DNA of 64,000 bases from NCBI RefSeq assembly GCF_017583065.1, contig NZ_JAGEVL010000003.1:248001-312000 (forward strand). Direction: 5' to 3'. The notes below the pieces were generated by a model that saw only the letters and a list, made by a program, of their open reading frames with translations, had not been told where the DNA came from and ran no database searches. The translations under genes and the position numbers were made by a program. Source of the DNA: Staphylococcus shinii. Lineage in GTDB: Bacteria > Bacillota > Bacilli > Staphylococcales > Staphylococcaceae. Position 1 is the first letter of the stretch, and the number at the start of each line of letters is the position of its first letter. Below, in pieces: positions 17,923 through 26,665 of the stretch.

Positions 17923-19302
17923 TTATGCTTTTATATTTTTGGGAATAATGATTTGCGCTACAATGATGCCTATAATCATCAGAGATATACCTGTAATCAT
18001 TGACCAAGCCGCTGCTACACTAGCACTATTTGATACTTGTAAAGCTGCGAAAATAGTCGTGTACATCGCTATACCAAAGGCGCCGCCTAAAGTAGCGCTC
18101 ATTTTATAAAGGCCTGAAGCAAGACCTACCTTTTCATCAGGAATAGTTAATATTGCAACAGTTAAACCAGGTGTCGCACATAAACCATTACCGATTGCGC
18201 AAATGACAAAACCAAACGTGACTGCTGCAATATACCATTCAGACGGTAAAGTCGTTAAACTAATGAATATAATACCAATAGCAGGAAAAGCTGGCCCTAA
18301 TAGTAACATTGGTTTTCCACCATGCTTCATCGAAATTTTCTCACCTAAACGAACCATTAAAATTGCCATAATTACGTAAGGCACCGTTACTAATCCAGAC
18401 TGGAACGAACTTAACCCTAGTTCAGTTTGGGCGTACATATTAAATACAGTTGTAATACCTACAGCTGAGTTTAAAACAAAATTAACTACAGATGAACCCA
18501 TTAAACCGCGATTTCGAAATAACTCAAAATCTATAAAAGGTAAGTGTTTACGACGCTCAAAGAAATAAAATATAATTGTTGAAATAACAAAAATACTTAA
18601 GCAAATCATTGAAAAAGCACTTGTCCAGCCTTGTTCAAAGCCTTGTGTTGCAAATAAAGTAATACTGCCTATAAGCACCGCAAATATTAACATACCTACA
18701 TAATCGAAAGGCCGTTTGTCTATAACTTCCTTAGCTTCTTCTTTCGTGCCAAATAATAATACAAATGCAATAATTGCAATAATGATAGACAGTAAAAAGT
18801 TAGATTGCCAATTAATATATGTAGCGATCAATCCTCCAACCATGGAGGCCAAACCTATGCCACCCACACTAGCAATCATTAAGTAACTGAACGCTCTACG
18901 TAATGCTTTACCATTAAATTGGTCATTGAACACGCCAACCGTTGAAGGTAATAATATAGCCGCAGAGACCCCTTGCAAAATTCTACCAATAAGTAGTAAT
19001 GCTGTAATATCAGAAATAATAATCAATAGTGACCCTATAATACTTAAAATAATGCCAATATAAGTCATTTTTAAGCGGCCAATTTTATCTGATATATCAC
19101 CCGCACCTACCATAAAAATACCCGTTGCAAAAGAAGTGATACTCACAGATAAATTTAAAATTCCTGGAGTAGTATGATAAGTCTGTTGAACCGGTGTTGA
19201 TATATTTATAAACGATTGGGCAAATAGCCAATACGTTAATACACTTAATACAATTGCTAAAATCAATTTATTGCCAGAGCGTGAATGTTCGCTTGTGCTC
19301 AT
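17923..19302 (-). CDS. MFS multidrug exporter, NorB-like (DHA2)
   Basis: 459-residue, roughly 14-helix drug:proton antiporter resembling staphylococcal NorB, including the N-terminal YWLFAQSF block, DISDKIGRLK in the loop between helices 2 and 3, ILQGVSAAILLPS near helix 4 and the late GLASGLYKMSATLGGAFG. The start at 19302 (MSTSEHS) follows GGAGG at ten bases. NorB exports quinolones and other compounds, but the substrate of this relative cannot be told. It is transcribed alone; a TATAAT-like box is present upstream near 19420. Confidence 0.83.
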   Translation of the reverse strand: MSTSEHSRSGNKLILAIVLSVLTYWLFAQSFINISTPVQQTYHTTPGILNLSVSITSFATGIFMVGAGDISDKIGRLKMTYIGIILSIIGSLLIIISDITALLLIGRILQGVSAAILLPSTVGVFNDQFNGKALRRAFSYLMIASVGGIGLASMVGGLIATYINWQSNFLLSIIIAIIAFVLLFGTKEEAKEVIDKRPFDYVGMLIFAVLIGSITLFATQGFEQGWTSAFSMICLSIFVISTIIFYFFERRKHLPFIDFELFRNRGLMGSSVVNFVLNSAVGITTVFNMYAQTELGLSSFQSGLVTVPYVIMAILMVRLGEKISMKHGGKPMLLLGPAFPAIGIIFISLTTLPSEWYIAAVTFGFVICAIGNGLCATPGLTVAILTIPDEKVGLASGLYKMSATLGGAFGIAMYTTIFAALQVSNSASVAAAWSMITGISLMIIGIIVAQIIIPKNIKA

Positions 19303-19466
19303 GATGTAAATGCCTCCTAATATCAATAATAAAGCTAGAACAACGAAAGTTTCTTAAAAACCTCTCCTCATTCTGCTCCTAACTGATAATATCACATAAA
19401 CAACGAATTATCGTGAGCATTATAAAGTTTTCAGTTAATTTTTAACAGTATTTTTATATTTTCAAT

Positions 19467-20267
19467 TTATTTAAAGCCTAATAATAAATTAAGTGTTTGC
19501 ACTACACCATCTTCATCATTATTTTTTGCTATTAAGTTAGCTTCTTCCTTCAATTCTGGATATGCATTGTCCATCGCTACTTTATATTTAGCCGCTTTAA
19601 ACAAATCAATGTCATTTAAACCATCTCCAAATGCTATTGTTTCTGCAGGACTAATTTGAAGTAACCGTTGTATTCGACGAATTGTTGTACCTTTGTTGAC
19701 GCCTAAATCTGCAATATCAATCCACTCATCATCAGAAGCTATAATATATACTTCTGATTCATAATGTTTTATTTGGCTAGCAGTAGTCTTACAATTTCCC
19801 GTAGCATCATGAACTGAAATTTTCAAGAAATCATCTTCAACTTCAGAGAAATCATTGATATATGTTACGTTTTGAAATGATCCATGCACAATTTTCTTTT
19901 CAATTTCTGGAATATGATTTAATACATAAGCGCCCTTTTCAGTACAACCTAATACGGTTTGTGTTTGGTCAATATCTTGTATTGTTTGTATAATTTCTTT
20001 CCCTTTTTTATTTTCAATTTTAGCATTATAAATAAAGTCCCCATTATATTTAATCCTCGTTGCACTATCTCCAACAATAAATGTATCTTTGGACAACTCC
20101 CCGATAATACTTTCAACACGCTCACATTGTTTTCCAGTACAAAATACAAAGCGAATTTGATGTTCTTCACAATTTTCTTTTAATAATTGAAAAGATTCAC
20201 TATTAAATTGGCTATCACTATTTAAAAAAGTACCATCCATATCTGCAACAATAAGCTTAATATTCAC
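19467..20267 (-). CDS. HAD-superfamily Cof-type phosphatase
   Basis: 266-residue cytosolic phosphatase of the Cof/YbjI (HAD IIB) group. The nucleophile motif DMDGTFLNS (Asp9, Asp11) opens the protein, a threonine/serine motif follows in FCTGKQ, and the metal motif GDGLNDIDLF is near residue 215, with Lys preceding in VNKGTTI. These enzymes dephosphorylate sugar phosphates or cofactors with broad specificity. It is divergent from the LysR gene at 20478, and a regulatory link is possible but not shown. Confidence 0.85.
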   Translation of the reverse strand: MNIKLIVADMDGTFLNSDSQFNSESFQLLKENCEEHQIRFVFCTGKQCERVESIIGELSKDTFIVGDSATRIKYNGDFIYNAKIENKKGKEIIQTIQDIDQTQTVLGCTEKGAYVLNHIPEIEKKIVHGSFQNVTYINDFSEVEDDFLKISVHDATGNCKTTASQIKHYESEVYIIASDDEWIDIADLGVNKGTTIRRIQRLLQISPAETIAFGDGLNDIDLFKAAKYKVAMDNAYPELKEEANLIAKNNDEDGVVQTLNLLLGFK

Positions 20268-20477
20268 TCTAACATCCCCCTATGCTTGATATTTATACTA
20301 ATTGTATCTATTAATTAGCAAAAAAAACAATATTTACATTCTATAAAACAAGCATTCTATTATTAAGTGAAAAAATAGACAACTTTTACCATACTAATAG
20401 TTGATATATAATAAATATATAAATTTATTATGAAAAAATCATACAAATAACGCTTTTATTTAAGGGGAGCAAATATT

Positions 20478-21365
20478 ATGGAGCTCAGACATATGAAATA
20501 CTTCGTGGAAGTGGTTAATTTAAAAAGCATGACTAAGGCAGCGTCAAAACTGTTTATTACGCAGCCCACTATTAGCAATACAATCAAATTATTAGAAGAT
20601 GAATTAAATGTTACATTATTTCATAGATTTAAAAACCAAATTTACCTAACAGACGCCGGCGAAGCATTTTTCTTTCAATGTAAAGAGATGCTAAAAATGT
20701 ATGACAATATTCCTAACGATTTAAGTAATTTACTTGAAATGAAATCCGGCCATTTAAAAATAGGTATACCTACTATTATTAATATACGAAAATTAATTAA
20801 TTTAATTTCTCGCTTTCATGAATCATATCCAAATGTAACTTTTCAACTTTTTGAAAACGGAAGTAAAAAAATTGAAAATGATATTTATTATGGGGATTTG
20901 GACATGGGCATCACCGTTTTACCTACTGACACTAAAATTTTTAGTACTTTTTCATTTTTAGAGGAATCTTTAAAACTCGTGGTTCATAAAAACCACAAAC
21001 TTGCTGATAAGAATTTGATAGATATAGAAGATTTAGTAAACGAAGAGTTTATTTTATTTAATTCTGACTTTTACCTAAACGATAAAATTATTAATATTTG
21101 TAGAAATCATGGATTTAATCCAAACGTTATTTTTGAAACAACGCAATGGAGTTTTATTGGAGAAATGCTTTTAAATAATATGGGCATTTGTGTACTGCCA
21201 GAAGGAATTTTAGAATTATTAGACTCTGATTTAACAGCTATAAATATCAATGAAGCATCGATGAAATGGGAATTGGCACTTATTTGGAGAAAAGATACTA
21301 TAGTCGATTCGCTTACTAAAAATTGGATTAAATTTATACAAGAAAACTTTTTATTGAATGATTAA
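20478..21365 (+). CDS. LysR-family transcriptional regulator
   Basis: 295 residues: a winged HTH at 1-60 (MELRHMKYFVEV, then the recognition part KLFITQPTISNTIKLLEDEL) and a two-lobed effector domain from about 90 to the end. GGGGAGC precedes the ATG. It is of the CidR/CynR-like type with an unknown co-inducer. LysR proteins commonly control the divergent gene, here the HAD phosphatase, but the thioesterase genes downstream are another candidate target. Confidence 0.87.
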   Translation: MELRHMKYFVEVVNLKSMTKAASKLFITQPTISNTIKLLEDELNVTLFHRFKNQIYLTDAGEAFFFQCKEMLKMYDNIPNDLSNLLEMKSGHLKIGIPTIINIRKLINLISRFHESYPNVTFQLFENGSKKIENDIYYGDLDMGITVLPTDTKIFSTFSFLEESLKLVVHKNHKLADKNLIDIEDLVNEEFILFNSDFYLNDKIINICRNHGFNPNVIFETTQWSFIGEMLLNNMGICVLPEGILELLDSDLTAININEASMKWELALIWRKDTIVDSLTKNWIKFIQENFLLND

Positions 21366-21477
21366 ACATTAAGGCATTTGTAGATTTTATACCTTTATAA
21401 ATTATAGATATTTTATAGTTATAACTGCTCCTCCTATAATTTAATTTGTAATAAATAATAGAAATGGGAGATAAGTT

Positions 21478-22014
21478 ATGGAAAATTATAAGTATCCGAA
21501 CGACAGTAAAATCATTAGTACTGATCAAGTATTAATTAATGATTTAAATAATTATAATACTTTATTTGGTGGCGTATTAATGAAGAAAATTGATAATAAC
21601 GCTACTTTATCAGCACGAAGACATGCTCGGGTTAAAGAATGTGTGACGGCATCTACAGATTCTATTGAATTTTTACATCCAATTACTCAATTAGACTCTG
21701 TTTGCATTGAATCTTACGTGGCTTACACAGGTGAAAAATCAATGGAAATATTTTGTAAAGTAATTGCAGAAGATATGATAACCGCTGAACGAAAAATAGC
21801 TGCAGTCGCCTTTTTAACATTTGTTGCCTTAGATGAACATAAAAAACCAATCAAAGTAGCAAATATCACGCCTCAAACACATGAAGAAAAATTATTGTAT
21901 ATGCATGGAGAAGATAGAGCAAACATGCGAAAGAATAGACGTCAACAAAGTAAACATCTTATTCAGTCACTTAATACAGTTAAGCCGTGGGCATTGGAGG
22001 TTGTAAATAAATGA
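21478..22014 (+). CDS. Acyl-CoA thioesterase (hotdog fold, YkhA-like)
   Basis: 178-residue single hotdog-domain protein resembling cytosolic acyl-CoA hydrolases: NDLNNYNTLFGGVLMKKID near residue 22-40 is the helix with the conserved Asn/Gly, followed by TASTDSIEFLHPI. The reaction is hydrolysis of acyl-CoA to fatty acid and CoA. GGGAGATAAG precedes the ATG. Its stop overlaps the next gene's start by four bases (ATGA), showing translational coupling. Confidence 0.85.
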   Translation: MENYKYPNDSKIISTDQVLINDLNNYNTLFGGVLMKKIDNNATLSARRHARVKECVTASTDSIEFLHPITQLDSVCIESYVAYTGEKSMEIFCKVIAEDMITAERKIAAVAFLTFVALDEHKKPIKVANITPQTHEEKLLYMHGEDRANMRKNRRQQSKHLIQSLNTVKPWALEVVNK

Positions 22015-22385
22015 TAAGCGAAATGGAAAAACTACAACAAATTAAAACGAATCTGTCTCAATTACAAGTTCATTCACCTGATCTCTACTTAAAATTAGAA
22101 TATATTGCCAGTTTAACTAGACAACTGAGTATACATTATAAATATTTAGGATTACTTATGTTTTCAGAAGACTCATATGTTATTCAAGAAAATAGACCCA
22201 CTTTAATTAGGGATTCTGTTTTGAGTTTATATGAACAAGAAGTTGAAAAAGTAAAAAGTAATGAAGCATTTAATGATTTCTATGGTATGATACAAAAATT
22301 TCAAGATATAGCTTATTCACAAGTATTTCTTATTATTTTAGGCGCTGAACCTAGCTTCGTATTCCACAATACGATTATTAAATAA
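22011..22385 (+). CDS. Unrecognised small helical protein coupled to the thioesterase
   Basis: 124 residues, soluble, and predicted by eye to be mostly alpha-helical with no transmembrane segment or metal motif. Its ATG overlaps the thioesterase stop, so it is translated with it and probably shares a role in acyl metabolism. I do not recognise the family. Confidence 0.7.
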   Translation: MISEMEKLQQIKTNLSQLQVHSPDLYLKLEYIASLTRQLSIHYKYLGLLMFSEDSYVIQENRPTLIRDSVLSLYEQEVEKVKSNEAFNDFYGMIQKFQDIAYSQVFLIILGAEPSFVFHNTIIK

Positions 22386-22419
22386 TTAGAACAAGCTGTT
22401 AAAAATGAGGTGTACTTTA

Positions 22420-22623
22420 ATGAGCATATCCGAGTGTAGATATGTATGTGTCAAAAATAATAAATCCTTTATAGCAGGTAAACTATATTGGTTATTTCCA
22501 ACAGAAGTTGCAACATTAGACGAAAATTATTCTTATGTTTCCAATGATGGTCAACTATTAACAGAATCATATAAAACAAATTACTTTATAAAAGCCAAAA
22601 ATTTAGTAAGTCATAGTTGTTAG
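22420..22623 (+). CDS. Small unrecognised protein
   Basis: 67 residues starting at the ATG at 22420, with GAGGTG seven bases upstream; the in-frame ATG at 22405 overlaps that ribosome site. It has three cysteines and a beta-rich look (YVCVKNNKSFIAGKLYWLF). It ends the thioesterase group 34 bases after the previous gene. Function unknown. Confidence 0.6.
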   Translation: MSISECRYVCVKNNKSFIAGKLYWLFPTEVATLDENYSYVSNDGQLLTESYKTNYFIKAKNLVSHSC

Positions 22624-22704
22624 TATAAATCATGGGTAATACAATTATTCTGATAATACAACATCACTTCCTGCCCCGTAAATCATCAATAGTAATTAAA
22701 ACTC

Positions 22705-22746
22705 AGAATCAAAACGCTGTATCCCTTATACTAGCATTTTGATTCT
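22705..22746. terminator. Hairpin after the thioesterase operon
   Basis: AGAATCAAAA(C)GC pairs with GC(A)TTTTGATTCT around a loop of about 16 bases. It probably ends the plus-strand unit at 22623. Confidence 0.55.
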
Positions 22747-22800
22747 TGATTCCAATATGATGAATCATTGGATAATGTAAGAATTGACATAGATTAAAAC

Positions 22801-22830
22801 GGCCGAGACGTAATTTTTAATGTCTCGGCC
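22801..22830. terminator. Intrinsic terminator of the SGNH acyltransferase
   Basis: GGCCGAGAC pairs with GTCTCGGCC across a 12-base AT loop, between convergent genes. On the minus strand it follows the acyltransferase stop by about 40 bases. Confidence 0.75.
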
Positions 22831-22870
22831 ACAATTATTATATTGTCAGTATTTATTATTACCAGAAATT

Positions 22871-24898
22871 TTATATATCATTTAAGTTTACTTCTTTATT
22901 TTCTTCCTTGTTTTCAATAATATATTTTAATTTTTCGGCCAGTACATTGCCGAAAGACTCCGAATAAGTATTTGTCATATGATCCATATCTCTATAAATG
23001 TTAATATTTCCAATTACTGGTGTATATTGATTGTCTACTTTAAAAAATTCAGTAGGGTCAAATTTGTATAGTCTCTCATCATTTTTAGCAAAATCTTTCC
23101 AATATGATGTGTCTTTTTGGCTTTCAAAGTCATTCATTTTTTTGATTGTCTTCTCTTCACCAAATTTTTCAAATTCTTCAGGAACACTAAAATCATAAGT
23201 TGGAATATCTCTTATAGCAAGAACATCCATACCATACTCATCTTTTACAATATTCAGTTGATTGATCATTTGATTTTGAACCCATTTACTATCACTAGCA
23301 GCAGAAGTTGCGTGTGAAACAACTAAATCTATATCTTTATGATGTTGTAAATAGTCGTTAACATTTTTAACCCATTTTCCTTTAGGGCTATTATCTTCAT
23401 AGCCAGTAGAAAAACGTGTCCCAGAACGTGTAATATTTAGTATTCTATAACCATTTTTATCTGCGGCTTTAATAAATCCACCAAGCCAATGCTCAGAGTG
23501 AGAACTTCCAACTAAAGCAATTGTAGCTTTATAATTCTCTGTTTTACCATATTCACCTACTTTTACATCTGTTTTTTTAAGGTTCTGGTTACTATTATCG
23601 AGATGAGATTGAGGTAAATCATCAAACACTTTTGCAAAATTTGGCATAGGCGTTTGCTCTTCAATTTCTTCACTTTTGGCCACTGCATCTACACCCGGAT
23701 AGTCTTTATGACTTATTTTCTTATCAGTGTCACTGTTTTTCACTACACCCATCACAAATAATGACACAATTAAGATTAAATTGGCTGATAATACTTTACC
23801 TAATTTTGAAAAAGCTTTTTTATTATTTTGATCATTTCTAATAGGCGTTTCAATAAACCTCGTCATAAAGAAAGATAATCCAATGGATAATAAAATAATT
23901 ATAACACCAGATATTAGACCCGGTTCTTCTGCAATTTTAAATTTATAGAAAGAAAGTAATACCCAATGCCATAAATAAATACCAAAGGAGATCCCACCAA
24001 GTTTAATCATAATAGGTAATGCTAAAAACTTTTTCACACCATATTTTGTGTCCACATTACCTGAAAGAACTATAAGTAATGCGCATGTCATTGGCCATAA
24101 AGCAATATAGCCAGGGAATAGTTTAGACACGTCGAATAACGCGCCTGTTAAAATCAATCCTACTAAGCCAACCCATCCAATAATAGCAGCTACTAAACGA
24201 TTGATTTTGATTCGTCCTAAATTAACACATAATAAACCACCTAAAGCGAATTCCCATACCCTTGTAAACGTAATAAAATATGCAAAAGGTTGATTTACTT
24301 GAGTAAGATATATGGAATAAATAAATGACACTATAAATATAATCATTAGTAAAAAGTTAACAAGTTTTTTGCCATTCGATAACGCATATTTTCGCACTAA
24401 GTATAAAACAAATGTAAATAATACAAACCAAATAAGATAAAATTGACCTTGGATAGACATCGCCCAAAAATGTTCAAGTGGACTCTTCATTTGATTAGCA
24501 TCTAAGTAATCTGTACTACTAAAAGCAAGTTGCCAATTTTGATAATAAAATATAGAAGCTATTGCTTCTTTAATTGTTTTCGTTAAAATCGTAAGCGGTA
24601 AGAAGAAGAAGCTTAACACCAATGTCACTAAAACTATAAATAGTGCCGATGGTAATAGACGCTTCAACAATTTAGATATGTATGGCCAAAACTTATATTC
24701 TCCAGTTTTATTTATGGTTGAAATTATAGATGTTGTAATTAAAAAACCTGATATAACAAAGAAGACGTCCACGCCTCCCGACACTCTTCCAAACCATATA
24801 TGATAAATAGCGACAAGTAGTGCTGCTACTATTCTTAGTCCCTCAATTTCAGGACGAAATTTCCGTTCAATATCAATTAAATTTTTATTCTGATTCAT
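22871..24898 (-). CDS. OatA-like membrane O-acyltransferase with SGNH domain
   Basis: 675 residues in two parts. Residues 1-400 form an acyltransferase-3 domain with about 10-11 membrane helices (FRPEIEGLRIVAALLVAIYH, DVFFVISGFLIT). An extracytoplasmic SGNH hydrolase-like domain follows from about 440, with VALVGSSHSEHWLGGF supplying the serine and DMDHMTNTYSESFG near 645 supplying the Asp/His block. This is the layout of OatA/OafA enzymes, which carry acetyl from the cytosol and O-acetylate wall polymers. Specificity (peptidoglycan, teichoic acid or other glycan) is not readable. Its position next to the glycerophosphotransferase locus favours a polymer of that locus. Confidence 0.83.
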   Translation of the reverse strand: MNQNKNLIDIERKFRPEIEGLRIVAALLVAIYHIWFGRVSGGVDVFFVISGFLITTSIISTINKTGEYKFWPYISKLLKRLLPSALFIVLVTLVLSFFFLPLTILTKTIKEAIASIFYYQNWQLAFSSTDYLDANQMKSPLEHFWAMSIQGQFYLIWFVLFTFVLYLVRKYALSNGKKLVNFLLMIIFIVSFIYSIYLTQVNQPFAYFITFTRVWEFALGGLLCVNLGRIKINRLVAAIIGWVGLVGLILTGALFDVSKLFPGYIALWPMTCALLIVLSGNVDTKYGVKKFLALPIMIKLGGISFGIYLWHWVLLSFYKFKIAEEPGLISGVIIILLSIGLSFFMTRFIETPIRNDQNNKKAFSKLGKVLSANLILIVSLFVMGVVKNSDTDKKISHKDYPGVDAVAKSEEIEEQTPMPNFAKVFDDLPQSHLDNSNQNLKKTDVKVGEYGKTENYKATIALVGSSHSEHWLGGFIKAADKNGYRILNITRSGTRFSTGYEDNSPKGKWVKNVNDYLQHHKDIDLVVSHATSAASDSKWVQNQMINQLNIVKDEYGMDVLAIRDIPTYDFSVPEEFEKFGEEKTIKKMNDFESQKDTSYWKDFAKNDERLYKFDPTEFFKVDNQYTPVIGNINIYRDMDHMTNTYSESFGNVLAEKLKYIIENKEENKEVNLNDI

Positions 24899-25119
24899 TT
24901 TAATCCCCTTAATAAAATATAACTCATTACTTCTCGCGACTTATTTAATGATAGAAAATACATAAGCGCGTGACAGAAGTTTGACAACAGTGTTCTGTCT
25001 CCCCTCTGTCTACGCTTCAATCATATGATATGACACAAATATTTAAATAATGAAGTAGCAAACATTAAAAATCATATAACTTTTTCAATAATAATACGAA
25101 TATACATAGTTACTTCGCA

Positions 25120-26562
25120 TCATTCATTATATTTAACCTTAAGTGCTAAATTACCATTGATAGTCGGGTAAATAGTAGCTATTGTTGATGAGTTTTCTAT
25201 TTTCTTAGTAAATCCGTACTTAACATTTAATACTTTATATTTATCATAAATAATAATAATGTTATAAATACCTAAAGCTAATGACTCTAAAAGCTGTTGA
25301 TTTAACACTATTGTTAAAAAGCCATCTTTTACTATTATGTCTTTGTAAGTTATGTTTTGTTTATAATCCGTTCGACTTTCTAACTGGACGCCTTTTATTC
25401 TGTTATCTTTTAAATTATTAACTTCTATTTGAAGGTACATAGCTTTTTCCATTACTTGTAAATTTTTTAGATTTGCAAATGGGATAGTTATTCTAAAATC
25501 CAATCCCTCAGTATCTTTAAATTCATAATGGTTATCAGCTTGTTTTTCTAATAATTTGTAACCCCTTTTCAACCATTCAAAATATGCTTCAAATTTATTA
25601 AAATCATTGTCATAAATGGCTGTTATAGCTGAATCAAACTTAGCATCAATTTGTGGCACAATGTATTTTTGAATATATACATTTTCAAATGTTGTTTGAA
25701 TCATCTCAAAAATATTTATCTTAGTCTCTTTTGGTGAATCTAAAAAGACATGTGAATTACAGCTTGTTAATAAATCATATTCCAAATTTCGCAGCAAAAA
25801 CTTATCTCTACGCTTTTTGTCTTTCATATTCAATACATACTCAAATATAGCTAAATCACTTTCTCTCTTTTTAATAAAACTAGTTCTTCTAACAATCGAA
25901 ACATTATCTGAGTAGCGATTGATATGTGCTCCAATACATGTTGTAGTTGTCACTTTTTGAGCTTTTTCAAATACTTTTACAAAAAACATTTTATCTTCGC
26001 CAAAATGTAAATTTGTTGGGAATTGTATATCATGGTCTTTAATTAATTTACGCTTTATAAACTTTCCACTAGGCCCTAAATAATAATATAAATAGGGAAT
26101 TTTATAACTTTGCTCATTAACGTGTGTCTTGACTGTCATAAATCTGGCATGAACGGATTGATTTTTCTCTGTATGTTTAATGACTTTTGAAATAATTAAA
26201 TCGCTCTTATGCCATTTTTTATTTTCTGAAATCGTTTCCAAAATATTTTGTTCTAACCAATCATCACCATCCAAAAAGTATAAATACTCACCGATACTGT
26301 GTTTAACCCCAGTATTTCTAGGTATAGATGGCCCGCCACTATTTTGAGCTAATCTATACATTTTAATATTAAAATTATTGTATCGTTGCAATATTTCCCA
26401 TGTACCATCGTTTGAACAATCATCAACAATAACTATTTCATATAAATCTGCGTCTAAACTTTGTTCCATTACTGAGTCCAAAGTTTTTTCTATTGTATTT
26501 TTATTATTAAAAGTAGTAATAACAATAGAAAAAATAATCTTTTTAGTTTTGATTATAATCAC
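25120..26562 (-). CDS. GT2 glycosyltransferase, TarS-like
   Basis: 480-residue GT-A fold enzyme. The catalytic domain (about 10-230) shows VITTFNN, the nucleotide-binding VDDCSNDGTW, the TarS-like NSGGPSIPRNTGVKHS and the acceptor/metal motif FLDGDDWLE. The region after about 330 resembles the beta-rich C-terminal part of the wall-teichoic-acid glycosyltransferases TarS/TarP. It probably adds a sugar to a glycerol- or ribitol-phosphate polymer at the cytoplasmic face. It is divergent from the 26.7 kb polymerase gene and about 220 bases from the acyltransferase. The true start may be slightly inside the frame given. Confidence 0.8.
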   Translation of the reverse strand: MIIIKTKKIIFSIVITTFNNKNTIEKTLDSVMEQSLDADLYEIVIVDDCSNDGTWEILQRYNNFNIKMYRLAQNSGGPSIPRNTGVKHSIGEYLYFLDGDDWLEQNILETISENKKWHKSDLIISKVIKHTEKNQSVHARFMTVKTHVNEQSYKIPYLYYYLGPSGKFIKRKLIKDHDIQFPTNLHFGEDKMFFVKVFEKAQKVTTTTCIGAHINRYSDNVSIVRRTSFIKKRESDLAIFEYVLNMKDKKRRDKFLLRNLEYDLLTSCNSHVFLDSPKETKINIFEMIQTTFENVYIQKYIVPQIDAKFDSAITAIYDNDFNKFEAYFEWLKRGYKLLEKQADNHYEFKDTEGLDFRITIPFANLKNLQVMEKAMYLQIEVNNLKDNRIKGVQLESRTDYKQNITYKDIIVKDGFLTIVLNQQLLESLALGIYNIIIIYDKYKVLNVKYGFTKKIENSSTIATIYPTINGNLALKVKYNE

Positions 26563-26665
26563 CTTTTCATATTTATATTAATACATTATGTTAATTTAAA
26601 TATTATTATAACAATATATGCGTTATAATTGTTACAACTTATTAAATTTATTGGAGGCCAGTAAC

